The notes beneath the pieces were generated by a model. The model did not search any database and was not told where the DNA came from. It saw nothing but the letters and a program-made list of their open reading frames with translations. A stretch of 64,000 nt of DNA from Rhodamnia argentea (Eukaryota > Streptophyta > Magnoliopsida > Myrtales > Myrtaceae), in contig NC_063153.1 in assembly GCF_020921035.1 (NCBI RefSeq), positions 10,168,001 to 10,232,000 on the forward strand, in the 5' to 3' direction. Of this stretch, positions 52,569 through 64,000 are shown piece by piece; positions within the stretch are counted from its first letter, which is position 1; the number at the start of each line of letters is the position of its first letter. Position numbers and translations under genes: made by a program.

Positions 52569-55500
52569 TCACAACTTATTTTCAATCTTGGACGTTAGCC
52601 GAGCATTTTCAGTAGCCAATCCCATAGTTAAAGTTGAATTTTCTTTAGAACAGGAGACTCCACTGTCTATCTGAGATTCCACCGTAGTTTCTGTAAGAGG
52701 AAACTTTACCATTCCATTGCAGTTACGGTGATTCTTTGGCTCACTTCCAGCTTTTGTGTGGTCATTTTGTAGTTCTGGCCATTTTCTTGTCCCAGTTTGA
52801 AGCGCTGGACTGAACAATGTGTCTGCTGCATGGTGGAAAGGACATATTTTCCTTTAGAGTGGATTGGGAGAACTCAAATAAGAGTATCTACACTTCACGT
52901 CAACCAACAAATGGTCCTTCTGAACCAAATCTCCGAATTTCGAAGTTATCTAACATTAGAAATCGCAGAATATTCTGAGCAAAGCTTCTCAAAGATGAAT
53001 ACTAGTCCAAGGAAGTCTGTCATAATTGATAGAAATGTTGGACTTCTGCAAATGCCACATTTAATTACTGAAGAAAGGCAACAACCATGCCAACAATAAT
53101 TTATATGCAGAAACAGATCATCTTGCAAGAAAAAATTAACAAGAAGTACATGACCATTAATAGTTTTCTCCAATACGTGGCTCCTTTTGTAAACAAATGC
53201 TTATATTTTGAACATGCCAACACATCATCACATCAACTGACAGAACAAGCAGCTATCAAGTGCAGACAGACTAAGATATTGCAGATTAGGAACAACCCCA
53301 AAAGGTTGAAAGGAAGGATATCCAGTTACTTACCTTTACTTCCATGAGTGATGAGATTGTCAAGGAAGTGCAAGAATGTTGTTAGGACAACCTTTTCCTG
53401 CTCCACATAGACCCCTGTACGGTCTCCATTATTAAATTTACTCCTCGTGGGACAAGTATGGTCATCAACTTCATTTTCAATTCTATCTTCCATGTGCATA
53501 GCATCTTTTTCCTCACACATCAACGCAAGTGTTCCTGGAGAAACTGGCCGATCATTTTGCAAAGCCTCTCCACTGGACGCACAATCAACTGTTCCTTCTC
53601 TTTCTGCTAGACTCCTACTCAAGTTGTCATCATTCGTGCCTTTCTGAACATCACAATCCTTTTGACTACGCTCTGTTGCTTTAGCAAACAGAGAGAGTGA
53701 GTTTTCAATGTCTTCCTGTTCTTTCTGCTGATCTGTCTGCGTTTCCTTCTCTAGATAGAGTGGCGAGGCATATTCAGATGACAAAACTATGCCAAATCAA
53801 AACAATCGAATCCAACTTATACAAAATCATAACTATTTCAGAAACCCGAGGACTCAATTGTATGGATTTAACAAACATCAAATCTGACAAAAAAAAACCT
53901 AAATAAACATCAAAACATAAAATGACAAACTATGGCATAAAGGCAGCTCCAATTAATGCAACTCTCTATAGATATTCTACAATCAAATTAAGCAAATATT
54001 AAAAAACATAAAAAAAAAAAAAGGATAACGTCCATCAACCTAAGTTTTGATTGCCATCTAAATGAGACAGGCGAAATGTACTATTCCAGAACATATAGAA
54101 TCATCCAGAGATTTAAGCATTAGCGAGTTGAAAGCCTTCAAAGCTCTGATTTAACTGGTAAAGAACTACAAAATTAAACAAATGGCAAGACACAAAGGCA
54201 AGCGGTAGCTGTAAAACCTCATACATATTTATAAGTTTAAACGTAAGATGAAGTTCATGAAAAACAGCCAAATTACATTTCTATTGCATGTAATAGTTGA
54301 AACCTGCAAATGTAGTCCTAGCTTCTGAAGAGATCGCAACCAGGAATGAGCAGAATTTCTTCATGTCCTCTGGTTGGAGCATGTTTGCCAGCAGAGATCT
54401 TCAGTGAAAATTACCAATGCTTGGTTAGATACACACAATCACCTCTTTCCATAACATGTTCAATTTCCAACAAACAATGGAGAACCTGTATGTGAATTTG
54501 GAATGTCCTGGCATTGCTGCATTAGCTGTGTAAGCTGTAGATGTGGATAGGGAAGAAGCCATGCCGCCAACATAAGCTCCAGACTTTCTTCCCTAAAGAA
54601 ATTGCAAGAACTCACCATTATAGGTCAGTGAGAAGAGAGATACTCGATGAAAAGAAAGAGAGTTTGAATATACTGAAATGGTCTTTTTTAAGAGCTTTGT
54701 CCTCTTAAGAACTCAAGAAGCATGGAAATATGCATGATAAGTCACTGTCTCACAAAAATGTGAAATGTGTATGATGAGTCACTGTATCACACGAATGACC
54801 TTTTCAAACAGAATCGGACATTAAGCCACCATCGCAGGTGATTGTAAATATAGATGCTTATGTATGTCTAGATGTAAGTGCATGCACAACCACATGAATG
54901 TGTGAATCAATATCTTTTCTCCAATCTCTCTTTGGTCTCCCATCAATCTTCTTAACAAACTTAGATAGCTAAAATGAATTGATAAAGACCAATCCCGTGA
55001 TGGAGTTGTGCCTTCTCTTTTTCCCATTGTACCCATGAAGGTGCACAGGAGGACCCTTAGAAAGGAAACATGCATAAGGACGGGGATTACAGATACCAAG
55101 TTCCACAGCTTCCAACATCCAAGCATACACATCTTGTCTATTCTGTGTAGTTTCAAACACTAGACTAAACCCAAAAAGGAAATGAAAATCATAACTGCTC
55201 GAAATAATCATATGATAGTCTGTAATTCATCTTTTCCGATATTAAGCACCTAAATTGCTCCGTCCTTTTCTCTCACTTAGCTTCAAGGGTGACAAGGGCA
55301 TCATTAGAAAGGTTTATCCAATTAATCACAGGTATATGCTCTACTTTACCATCTACATGATGGTCATTGTAGATCTCTATTTTAGCTTTTCATCAATTTT
55401 CTTAACCGATGTCATTAGACAGCAAAAATAGTTCGACAAAGGAAAGGACAAAATTCTACTGAATTATTGACTCTTCTCTTTCTCAAATTATCATGGCAAA

Positions 55501-57753
55501 TGCCCACACCGTCCCTTCAACAATACAAAATGGTTAAGGACGTCTCTCAAATCCGGGTTTCATGGTTTCAACAGTTTTAAAATATACACATCTCACGTTG
55601 TGTATAAGCGTGTGTAAGTGTGCGTAGTTCCAAAGACTATAGTTCCCAGTTAGTCTCGATTATGACACATACATCTTAGAGAAGATATCCTCTACAGAAT
55701 TATCCAAGCAGTAGACAAATTGACATATACTTGTACAGCCAAGGTTGCAAAAGAGAAAAGACCTGCTGACACCGGGCACTTGCTCGGCTGGATCTACCAT
55801 TATGGACCATACTGGAAAAATTTTCAAGTTTTATCTTCTTCATAGCTGGAGGGACCCCATACCCTGAGGAACCAACTGCTCCGTTGATTGCAGCATTGGC
55901 TGCTTGTTGGATGTAGGCCATAGCATCATGGGTACCATGGAAAAGAGTCATTCTTTCTTCACTTCCTTCAAAGTTCTTGCAATCCTTGCATTTACAATTT
56001 TCAGAGCACAAAACACCAGCCTGGAAACATTCACAGTATTTCTTGAGGCACCCAGATTTCTTGCACTGACATCCTTTGTTGTGCTTTCCCACGATTTGAA
56101 TTCCCCCCGCATCCTGTGTTTTGTTTTCAATGTGTTTATTACCCAGCAAAACTTTTAGACATAGTAGTTATGTAATCAACACACAGAGTCATAATAAAGA
56201 AAGCGTATTCACAAAAAGAGACATACCCCATTGTCTTGTAATCCATGAGGACTGGTAGCAATCTTTGGTCTAAACGCTTCTGGATTTCTTTCTAAGATTG
56301 CTCTAACAGCAAATTTCCTTGTGGACTCATTTTCTTTATTATTCTGACAGTTCGTGCAGTTGCAACCATCACAATAAACTCCAGCTGAAAAACATTCACA
56401 GTACCTAAAAGCTTCAAGGTCAGTTTCCTCATTGAGAACAATAGTGCAAGAGATATATGAACGCATTGCTCTCACCATCTCTTGTCACTACCCAGAAGCC
56501 AATAAAAGGACAATTTAGATATCCATTTGATCAATTACATCATTTCTGGCATGAATGCAAGGATACTCTCAGATCAAGAGACTACAATTATGTATCGTGG
56601 AAAAATATGTATTAAACATAGGAGTGGCGAGAGACAAAGTTCTATTGTACTATAACACTGCTAGTGATTAAAGATGCCCATGCATGCGTGACCACACACA
56701 TCGAGTATTCATATTTTCTCTCATTGTACAGCTGAATTCTTCATGCTCAGAGAAAAGAGGACAAGAGAAAGACGTCACCATACTAAAATATGTCCAAAAT
56801 ATTTGGAAGCAGAGTTGTGTATTCCAAAAGTAAGTATGGACAAGGAAATGCTTACAGTTTCAGACATCGAGAACTCTTGCAATTACAACTCTTTGGCTTC
56901 GTAGGAGTACAATATTTTGCTTCATTAGCAATATGTGGTCGGGAAATGGGAGATTCTGGCTCGCTGCAATGTAAGTGATTCGATTTAGTTTACACAGATA
57001 TAAAAAGAATTTTGGAATGTACACATTGTTATGTGCGTCTGTGTATGTAGATGTGTGCGTGTATACACCCAAACAATTATGACAAAACTCAAATCCGTTG
57101 TAAAGAAAAACGTTTGACGCCCAAGATTCAAAATTTCAATCCAGTTTTATGGAAATTCTGGACCGATTTGCAACACAAATAATTAGCAGCAAATGACCTC
57201 TATTTGTCAATAGAAGAAAACAGTTTAGTGATCATCAAAAGAAATTTTACCCAACTTGCACTGCCGGAACTGGAACCTTATGCAGAGGATGCGGTATCTG
57301 CTGTGTCGACGGAATCAGCCGCAGCTGTGGCTGTGGCTGTGGCTGGGGATGTGACTGCAAAGTCGAATTCAAGATCATTATCCGTGGCGGTGGAGACTGA
57401 GCCTGTACTTGTGGCAGTTTCCCCTGCGGCAGACAGAGCTTCAACTGATACTTAACCTGCGGTGGCTGCAATGGCGACTGAAGTTGCACTGGGCGGAAAG
57501 AACGTGACTCAATTGGCCGTGGCTGCCACTGAACTGCCTTCTGCAAGTGCGATTGTTGCTGCGATTCTGATTCAGATGGCAACCGAAGCTCGAGCTGCGT
57601 ACTGAACTGCGGGGGCGGCTGTGGCCTCGTTGGGGGCTCTTGATGCTCTGTCAAAGCCACATTCGCTGCCGACGATCTACAAATTTCCGGGAAATCCAAC
57701 TGTCTCGCTGGCTTTTGTGGCGCCAAATCAGACACGGTCTCGCTCTTTTCCAT
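52569..57753 (-). CDS. Tesmin/TSO1-like CXC domain protein (TCX5/6 type)
   Basis: Eight exons in transcript order: 57753-57251, 56963-56856, 56404-56227, 56113-55763, 54592-54486, 54398-54304, 53786-53334 and 52825-52569. They give 683 residues with all junctions in phase. Residues about 40-165 are rich in Q and P. Two cysteine-rich CXC motifs follow: CXC1 about 191-229 ([21 protein letters not shown]..) and CXC2 about 274-311 ([20 protein letters not shown]..). They are joined by the [10 protein letters not shown] spacer typical of CPP/TSO1/LIN54 proteins. These proteins bind CHR-like TTYGAA DNA through a tyrosine in each motif (both present, in LYCEC and KYCEC). The plant TCX5/6 proteins act in DREAM-type repressor complexes. 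The C-terminal third is low-complexity and acidic. The exon 7 acceptor (ATAG|TTTTG) is the least certain junction. Confidence 0.92.
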
Positions 57754-58560
57754 TATTCTGCAATCAGCCTGAGCTAGTTCAAAGGATTTCCCTCTCAGTC
57801 GCTCGATTGAGTCCTCAAGATTACCTCAGACTCCGCAAGATGAAACTTGATCGACGGCAAACAAATAGAAGGCTGCATATAAGTCACAGTTGTCACCAAC
57901 GAACGACATCATCAATGGCGCAACTGCGTTGTCTCCGAGATCCGAAGCACGAGGACGTCGACTCAAACGGGAGAAAAAATTACCGAAGGTTCGCTCTCTG
58001 TCGTAACGGCGACGACGCATAACGGCATTGCAAGGCGAGGAGACGTTACAGTTCGCCGCAGACCGAATGCGTTACCGACATCTCCGGCGATCGTCCGGTC
58101 TTCGCCGGCGAGCCGCGAACCGTATGGAGCGGGGGAAAGGTTTTGGGTTTAGAGAGAGAGAGAGATGTAGGGAGAGAGAGAGAGGTGGGACTGATAGTGC
58201 GATTCTGCATCGAAGCTTGCAAGTGCGTGTTCATCTCCCTCTAATGGTTTTGAATTTTTTGATCTTCTCGTGATCGGACGGTGAGATTGGTGATATCGAT
58301 GATCGCGCGGATCAGATTGAAAGTTTCGCTGGACGGGGGAGATAGGTTGAGAGCGAAGTCAGTGACGCAGAGCCGTCGGATGAAGTTGCGCTCTTTAGGT
58401 TTGCTCCTTTTTGCTGGGAAATGGGTAAAGCGACGGAGGTCGAGCTTGGCGGTAAGGGTCAGCGGGGTTTCTTGCGTCAAGACACGTGTACGGCCGATGT
58501 TATGGGTGAATTGAGATGGCCTTAAATGGACGGTCGTAATTTGAAACTCGAACTCCAATC
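57754..58560 (-). promoter_or_regulatory. Promoter and leader of the CXC gene with (GA)n tract
   Basis: GC-richer sequence upstream of ATG 57753 has GA runs at about 58151-58163 and 58171-58182, reading as CT-rich leader on the coding strand. Open frames on either strand here are short and show no family content. Confidence 0.4.
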
Positions 58561-61500
58561 AAAACGCGACGCTGACCCTTTTTGCTGGGTTTGGAGCTTG
58601 GGGCATTTGAAAGGGTTTTAAATCCCTGTAGAAAAGCTAGGGATTAAACTAATAAATCGAGTTTAAGCTTTAATTAAGTGATCTCTTATCGTTGGGATGC
58701 TCATTACTGAGATAAAAACTTAAATAAATGAAAGAGTTCAAATATTTTTATTTTTATTATGATTTTTTTATCGATACCAAAGCAATGAATTAAACGCATC
58801 AATTTCATCTATCGATCAATCACAAATAAACTCATCTAAGCGGAATCGGGTAAATTGTGAATATTTTTGTGTTTCCTTCTCCTTCCCTTTTTTCGGAAGA
58901 AAAGGAGGATCTGGATCTTGTTTGAAAAATGATTTCAATCTCATTATTTTATCTCAAGCAAAAAAAATTAAAATTTTAATTATTTTTCATTTTCTCCTTC
59001 TACCTCGTCGAGCGAGCTCGAGCTTTTTAGCCTGCGCCTATAGCCCGTCACCGGCCATCGTCGAGGCCCGCCGACCCTATGAGGGGAAATAGAAAAGGAA
59101 AAAAAAAGAAAAATTTAAAGAGAAGAAAGTACAATAAATATTAGGATACTACAAAAATTTGAGAGAAGCAATTTTCGGAAAGTATTTTCACCTTTTCAAA
59201 TTGGAGAATTCTCTTTCATGCATTCATGTATGAATATTTTTATTGACCGGAAAGTGTTTTCGGGTGGCTTGTCATTTTCGGCTAACCAAACGAATAAAAG
59301 TTCGGAAAACGAATTCTCGAAAAACATTCGCAAAAAATGAATAATGCGGAAAGCATTTTTCTACAAAAAATTGCTTATATTTCTTGAAGTAATTAATCGA
59401 TAAAAAGTGTTTCTACTATGGACAATAATTTATATCTAAAAATTTTCATGAACGATGAAGATATTTTTTGTTCGTGCATTTTTGTAAGAGATACAAACGA
59501 TTATTTTGAGGAGAATATTTTTCAAATCATTCATTTTTTGTTAAATAAACGAAATCTTAATTAAAAAAATTGCTTTTCTGATCATAGTCCATCAAATTTA
59601 ATCATGAAATTCCTCAGGTTACCCTTTTTAGGTTTTTTTTTTTTTTTTGGCAAGGAAGTTAGCTTTTATCAACAAGCCAATGTTGTAATTTGTTAGACCA
59701 AAAAGATCTACTCATTCACCACCGGATTGGCGACATATCTATTCGAAATTAGTCTTGCAACCGAGTTCTTTTACCTCTCGATCATCCGACGTGTCACTCG
59801 TGTTTTGCTGTATTGACAGTGAGATTAACTACTGAAAAGTCCTTTTAATTCTGTTTCATCGGAATTGTTTTCCCGACGAAATATCTTTCTCTGCAAGTAG
59901 TTCTTCGGCCTTTAAGTATGTTAAAGGGTTCTATGGAAATTCCAGATAGGCATAATTCAGACGGAATAAGGAAATCAAATGTGACTATACAAATGCAAAT
60001 CGAACAAGAATTTGACTTAACGGAAAGGTACAGAAAATATGTCAATCACAAATGAAACCAATATAAACAAACTTCAACGGAGTTTGACTCGAAGACAAAG
60101 CTTGAGAACTCATAAGTATTACGCCGGAATTTGACTCGCGGCGAGAATCTTAGGGAAATTTAAAGTGTGGTACAAGAAATGTAAAGGTAATTAAACGACA
60201 ACATTGGGTTTGTTTGGGGGGCTTCTCGTCGGATGACCGATGGTACTTATACGGGTGGCATGATAATTGTCCGTGATGGTTCCGAGCAGTTGTACCCATG
60301 TAACGGCTCATCGTTCGCGCCTATATCCTTGGATCATCCTTCAACTTCTTCTCACGTCTCTGAGCAGTTATCTTCATCGTGTATGAAACCGTATTCTTGA
60401 CCCTAGTTGCCTTGATGGTTTTCAAGTTTTGAAATACCATTTCAATGGTCACTTACTGCGAATTTTCGCAATGGCCGTCTCCATCATTCGTCGTTGTATT
60501 TCGACAACAGAGTACATGATAAGGCAGGATATCATCGACAATCAACACATGTCTATTTTCGTGCTCATAGACGAATGGATGTATAAATAGCAACGCCCAT
60601 GTGCGGGCCACTAGGTTAAGTCATTTTTCGGCGTCAGCAAAAGTTCTTTTGAATTTTTTATGTCGAAGTCCAAAATTTTTATTTCTTCAATTACCAACAC
60701 TGCTAACTCCTTTAGATAATTTCACATGTCTAGTTCATTGATGTCTTAAATGAGGAATAAGTGATTAAAAAATCAAAAATTTATTGTACGGCGGCGGCTA
60801 ATTCAGTCTTAAACTTTTAAATTTTGCCAATTAAGTCTTAAACATTTTGATTACTTACCAACTTAATTATAAACCTCTCAATCGTGTCAATTTAATACTA
60901 AACATCTTGAAGCTTTGTCAATTTCGTCACTTGAGCCCTAAATCCTTTTGCATCAATTTAGCGATAAATGTTTCAATTTTGTAAATTTAGTACTAAATTT
61001 TTGAATTATTTTTTTTTATGAATTTTGCCCTTAAAAAATCAAATAGTTTCAAGATGCATCAAGGGCTCGATGGTTTTTTCCTGTCCCTACTCTTATTATT
61101 TCTATTTTCCCCCCAAAAAGTATAAAAGAACGCAAATAGGTTAAAGGTTCAAAGGGTTTAGTGCGGACAAAAGATGCATGGCATGGACTGTGAATCGTAC
61201 AACATCGTGGGACGACTCCACACGTCTGGTTGCCATCCTACCAACATCAGATTCCCTCTTTTTCCTGCTACTTCCATAACTACTAAACGTAGGGTGGGGA
61301 GATTCTTCAGCTTTAATAAAAGCATTCGAAACGGTTCATTCTCGACCTTCTACTATCCTTGAACGATACGCTAATCGATTTTTGTACTAAAGTTAAAATT
61401 CTGTCAGTTTTGCGAAAAATAAATGATATGAAAAGCATTTATTGTTAAAGATAAATCGCTTACAAAAATGAAACGAAACGAAACTTGTATTCATTATCTA

Positions 61501-61708
61501 CAACAGTATACTTTCATCGTCCACGAAAATGTCTAGACAAACTATCATTGATAATGAATATGAGGCCAATTGTTTCAAGCGATAGGCAAGCTCATATTAG
61601 GCCATCGATCTGAATATTTCGAGCATGGCCAATCAATAGCAACCCCACTTTGTTAACCTTTCTTAGACCATAAAGGAAAAAATCCCACGAAGGTACCATA
61701 ATTCTCAC
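58561..61708. other. Intergenic, transposon remnants, no gene
   Basis: This is AT-rich spacer. Around 59440-59570 a block ending ATATTTTTCAAATCATTCAT matches the right end of the MITE at 61712-61928, so it is probably a decayed relative. Around 60790-61000 phrases of the type TTTTGCCAATTAAGTCTTAAAC recur and resemble the arms of the element at 43979-44708. The stretch 60180-60640 is less AT-rich but has no coding frame I can support. Confidence 0.45.
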
Positions 61709-61711
61709 TTA

Positions 61712-61928
61712 GGCTCCGTTTGTTTGAACGAAAATGAATGGTTTGTAAAATACTTTCCAAAAATTGGTTTCTTAATATATTTTCATCTCGTGCACAAAAA
61801 TGTTTAGACATGTATTCTTTTTCGGTAATGAAAACAAATTTCATTGATGAATTATATTTAGTAATACAAACAATCATTTTCAGAAAATATTTTTCAAATC
61901 ATTCATTTTTTGCGAAAGGGACGGAGCC
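61712..61928. mobile_element. Tourist/PIF-Harbinger-like MITE
   Basis: The 217 bp element starts GGCTCCGTTTGTTT and ends with the inverse AAAGGGACGGAGCC. It is flanked by TTA on both sides (61709-61711 and 61929-61931), the usual target duplication of PIF/Harbinger elements. Subterminal sequence is also inverted: AAAATGAATGGTTTG on the left against CAAATCATTCATTTTTT on the right. It is non-coding. Confidence 0.75.
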
Positions 61929-61931
61929 TTA

Positions 61932-64000
61932 CTATACAAAAAGAGAGTGCGTGCATTACTTAAAACTAGAGACCATAGTACCAGAATCCAATCGAAACGA
62001 ACGGAATCAAAATGATTGCTCGTATAAACTTACTTTCTTCAAGATAACATTTAAGATGAAGTAAGTGTAAACTGCTCAAACGAAGGTACTTCTTCCATTG
62101 ATATTGAACATGAGTTGTGAATTAGCTTTTCGAACTGTTCATATACTGTCAGTTTTCTCAAATCATTGGAGCCATACAATTATCGCACCAAAGCGAATTT
62201 CTTACGAAAAGAATTATTTTTCGACCCAAAAAAAAAAGTAAAGAATTATTTAAAATCATCATCTTTAATTTTTTTTTCCCATTGCCCTTTATTTAGGGCA
62301 TCTCTGCCGACGACCAACCGTGCCCTCCTTTGTTAATTTTGCAAAAATATCAACCACGCGGACGTGTGGGCGACGCGGGAGAACCTTGGACCGCGCCATC
62401 ATTTTGGCTACGAGAACTTGCAAAAGAGTGCCGAACGATGGCGTACGTGAGATTGAGACAGATGAGCATCTCTCTGCCAACTCTCGTTCGATCAAGTCAA
62501 ACGAACGAGAGCATGCTCTCAGCTCGATTACGTTAAACGCTCGGTTACGGTAAGTAAGTTATGCGAGTATACTCTTTAGTTGCCACTCCATAGATACCGT
62601 AGATCATAAAGTTTGTGAGACTTGAGAGCCTCATGATGTAGATCGACGGTGTTTGTAAGATTCAAAAAAGAGCCGTGCCATGGAATAACATACTTGTCTT
62701 GTAGTTTTATTAGTCCATGTCAACAGATGTCTTCTAGGATAAGCCCATTTCTGCCATACCATTACTTTCATAGATGCGAGAGCTTTTAGATGGTAGATAG
62801 CTATGGTAAATAGTAGCCCCATTTGATTAAGTCTTTTCAATTGTCTCATGCATTCTCTTCATATCAAAGATGAGTTAAAAGGTACCCTACATCTGTCAAG
62901 ATGCCCTTAGTCTTAGGACACCCATACTCACATTACTAAATTAAGCACATCTACCGACATGTATCGACATGACGTATCCTGAAACATATGAAAACTATAC
63001 ATCTATCTTATAAGAGAAGATTGAATGACACAAGTTTCCATGGATTTTGGATCCTTTGTTAAATTAAAAGGTACCCTTTTGAGATTTGGCAGAAAAAAGA
63101 AAAGTAAAGGGCATCTTTCGAGATCTAATTAAGATTGATAGAAAAACGGGTGAGCATGGCAACAATTCTATTTCCCTATTTTTCTTTTTTCTTTTTGTTC
63201 CCAGAAAGCATGTTTGGAACAAAAATTTGTTTGGTAATACAATTTTATTTTTCTATTTTTGCGACAAATTTTTTAACCGGAAATAGGTTTGGAAAAGAAA
63301 TGAAAGTAGCAATTTTCTACTTTTCTATTTCTGAAACAAAAACATAAATAAGAATTCTTATCATCTCTCTCTCTCTCTCTCTCTCTCTTGTGTCTGTGTT
63401 GCCGGTTACCATTCGCTGGTCGCCGATCTCCGGTCCTCGGCCTCCGTTTGACGATTGTCCAACTGTAGAAATTTAATATTGTTATCAAACGAAACTCTGT
63501 TCCGAAAACGGAAATTTTGTGTCTTTATCAAACGCGTGTCTCTGCTCGGAAACTCGTCCAGGGAATAGAAATACAAAAAATCTATTTCCGGTCAGAAATA
63601 GAGCTCGGGAAAAGAACGGTCGTCATTTGCGCTCTCAACATGCTATATAAAAGCACCCTTTGATACACATTAGAAGACTTAAATTCAAATGCCGAACTTT
63701 TTGTTTCCAAACGCATTCGGCGAATCACTCCATTGCTCAATCGCCCTTCCAAGAACATCCATTTTCCATCTCTAAAACAACCGTTCTCCTAATCTAACAA
63801 GGCTTCACGGAAACGCCCGAGTTTTAGTTTGGGTCTTATCTGATCTATAAAATTGATCGATTATTAAACAGGTTTAGGGTTTAACTTTTTTAATAAGTGA
63901 ACATTTACAAAAAGAACGACAAGAGATCGAAGTTAAATCACTGGGATGCGAGACGGGACCTAATTGATGAAAGAGAGTTTCCGGAGGATTTACAATGTCT
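61932..64000. other. Intergenic to the right edge
   Basis: This is AT-rich with a (CT)n run at about 63364-63388. T-rich and GGAAAT-rich sequence at 63150-63610 vaguely resembles a hAT-type MITE, but no matching termini were found. A TATA-like CTATATAAAAG at about 63642-63652 could belong to a gene beyond the window. A 62631-62849 minus-strand frame was considered and not supported. Confidence 0.4.

Noticed and set aside
60180-60640. Less AT-rich stretch that might be a small gene or pseudogene
   Set aside because: No frame longer than background, no splice-linked frames and no recognisable peptide.
62631-62849. Minus-strand 72-codon frame, considered as a retroelement reverse-transcriptase remnant
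   Set aside because: No RT motif in any of the three frames; similarity could not be supported by eye.

Overview
The window is plant nuclear DNA, almost certainly from a woody eudicot. The genes have many introns with canonical GT-AG junctions, the intergenic DNA is AT-rich, (CT/GA)n tracts sit in gene leaders, and short inverted-repeat transposons are common. I cannot name the species. Nothing bacterial, viral or CRISPR-like was seen. All exon models below come from reading splice junctions by eye and checking that the reading frame carries through every junction.

Layout. 1-1145 (+): last exon of a pentatricopeptide-repeat (PPR) gene that runs off the left edge. 1.4-7.4 kb: intergenic DNA with two inverted-repeat elements, one carrying a WRKY group IIb gene fragment. 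8087-12146 (+): a TauE/SafE-type membrane transporter with 12 exons. 12.8-14.75 kb: a tandem array of three diverged ~600 bp units. 15759-22574 (+): a three-repeat MYB (MYB3R) transcription factor with 11 coding exons. 22.8-23.64 kb: a degenerate, hairpin-forming GGCCC-rich repeat. 29010-24221 (-): aspartate aminotransferase of the ASP3 type, with a PTS2 motif and 12 exons; intron 2 contains a SINE with target-site duplications. 33320-30419 (-): a short tetraspanin of the TET18-20/TOM2A type. 35.1-39.06 kb: a direct duplication of about 1 kb flanking nested elements. 43539-39313 (-): translation initiation factor eIF3 subunit l. 47724-45654 (-): an unrecognised four-helix membrane protein. 49271-51217 (+): a plastid-type D-amino-acid transaminase / ADC-lyase-like fold-type IV enzyme. 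57753-52569 (-): a tesmin/TSO1-like CXC protein (TCX5/6 type). 58.6-64 kb: intergenic DNA with small transposon remnants and no gene I can support.

The genes do not form a pathway; this is an ordinary euchromatic neighbourhood. One functional coincidence stands out. MYB3R proteins and TCX5/6 proteins are both known from plant DREAM-type complexes controlling cell-cycle genes, and both are encoded here about 30 kb apart. Two PLP aminotransferases of unrelated folds are also present. I found no convincing undescribed system. The most interesting items are the transduplicated WRKY fragment, the hairpin satellite between two convergent genes, the covarying hairpin repeats near 35-36.7 kb, and small coding oddities: a duplicated start region and a stop-free intron in the transaminase, and a NAGNAG acceptor in the CXC gene.
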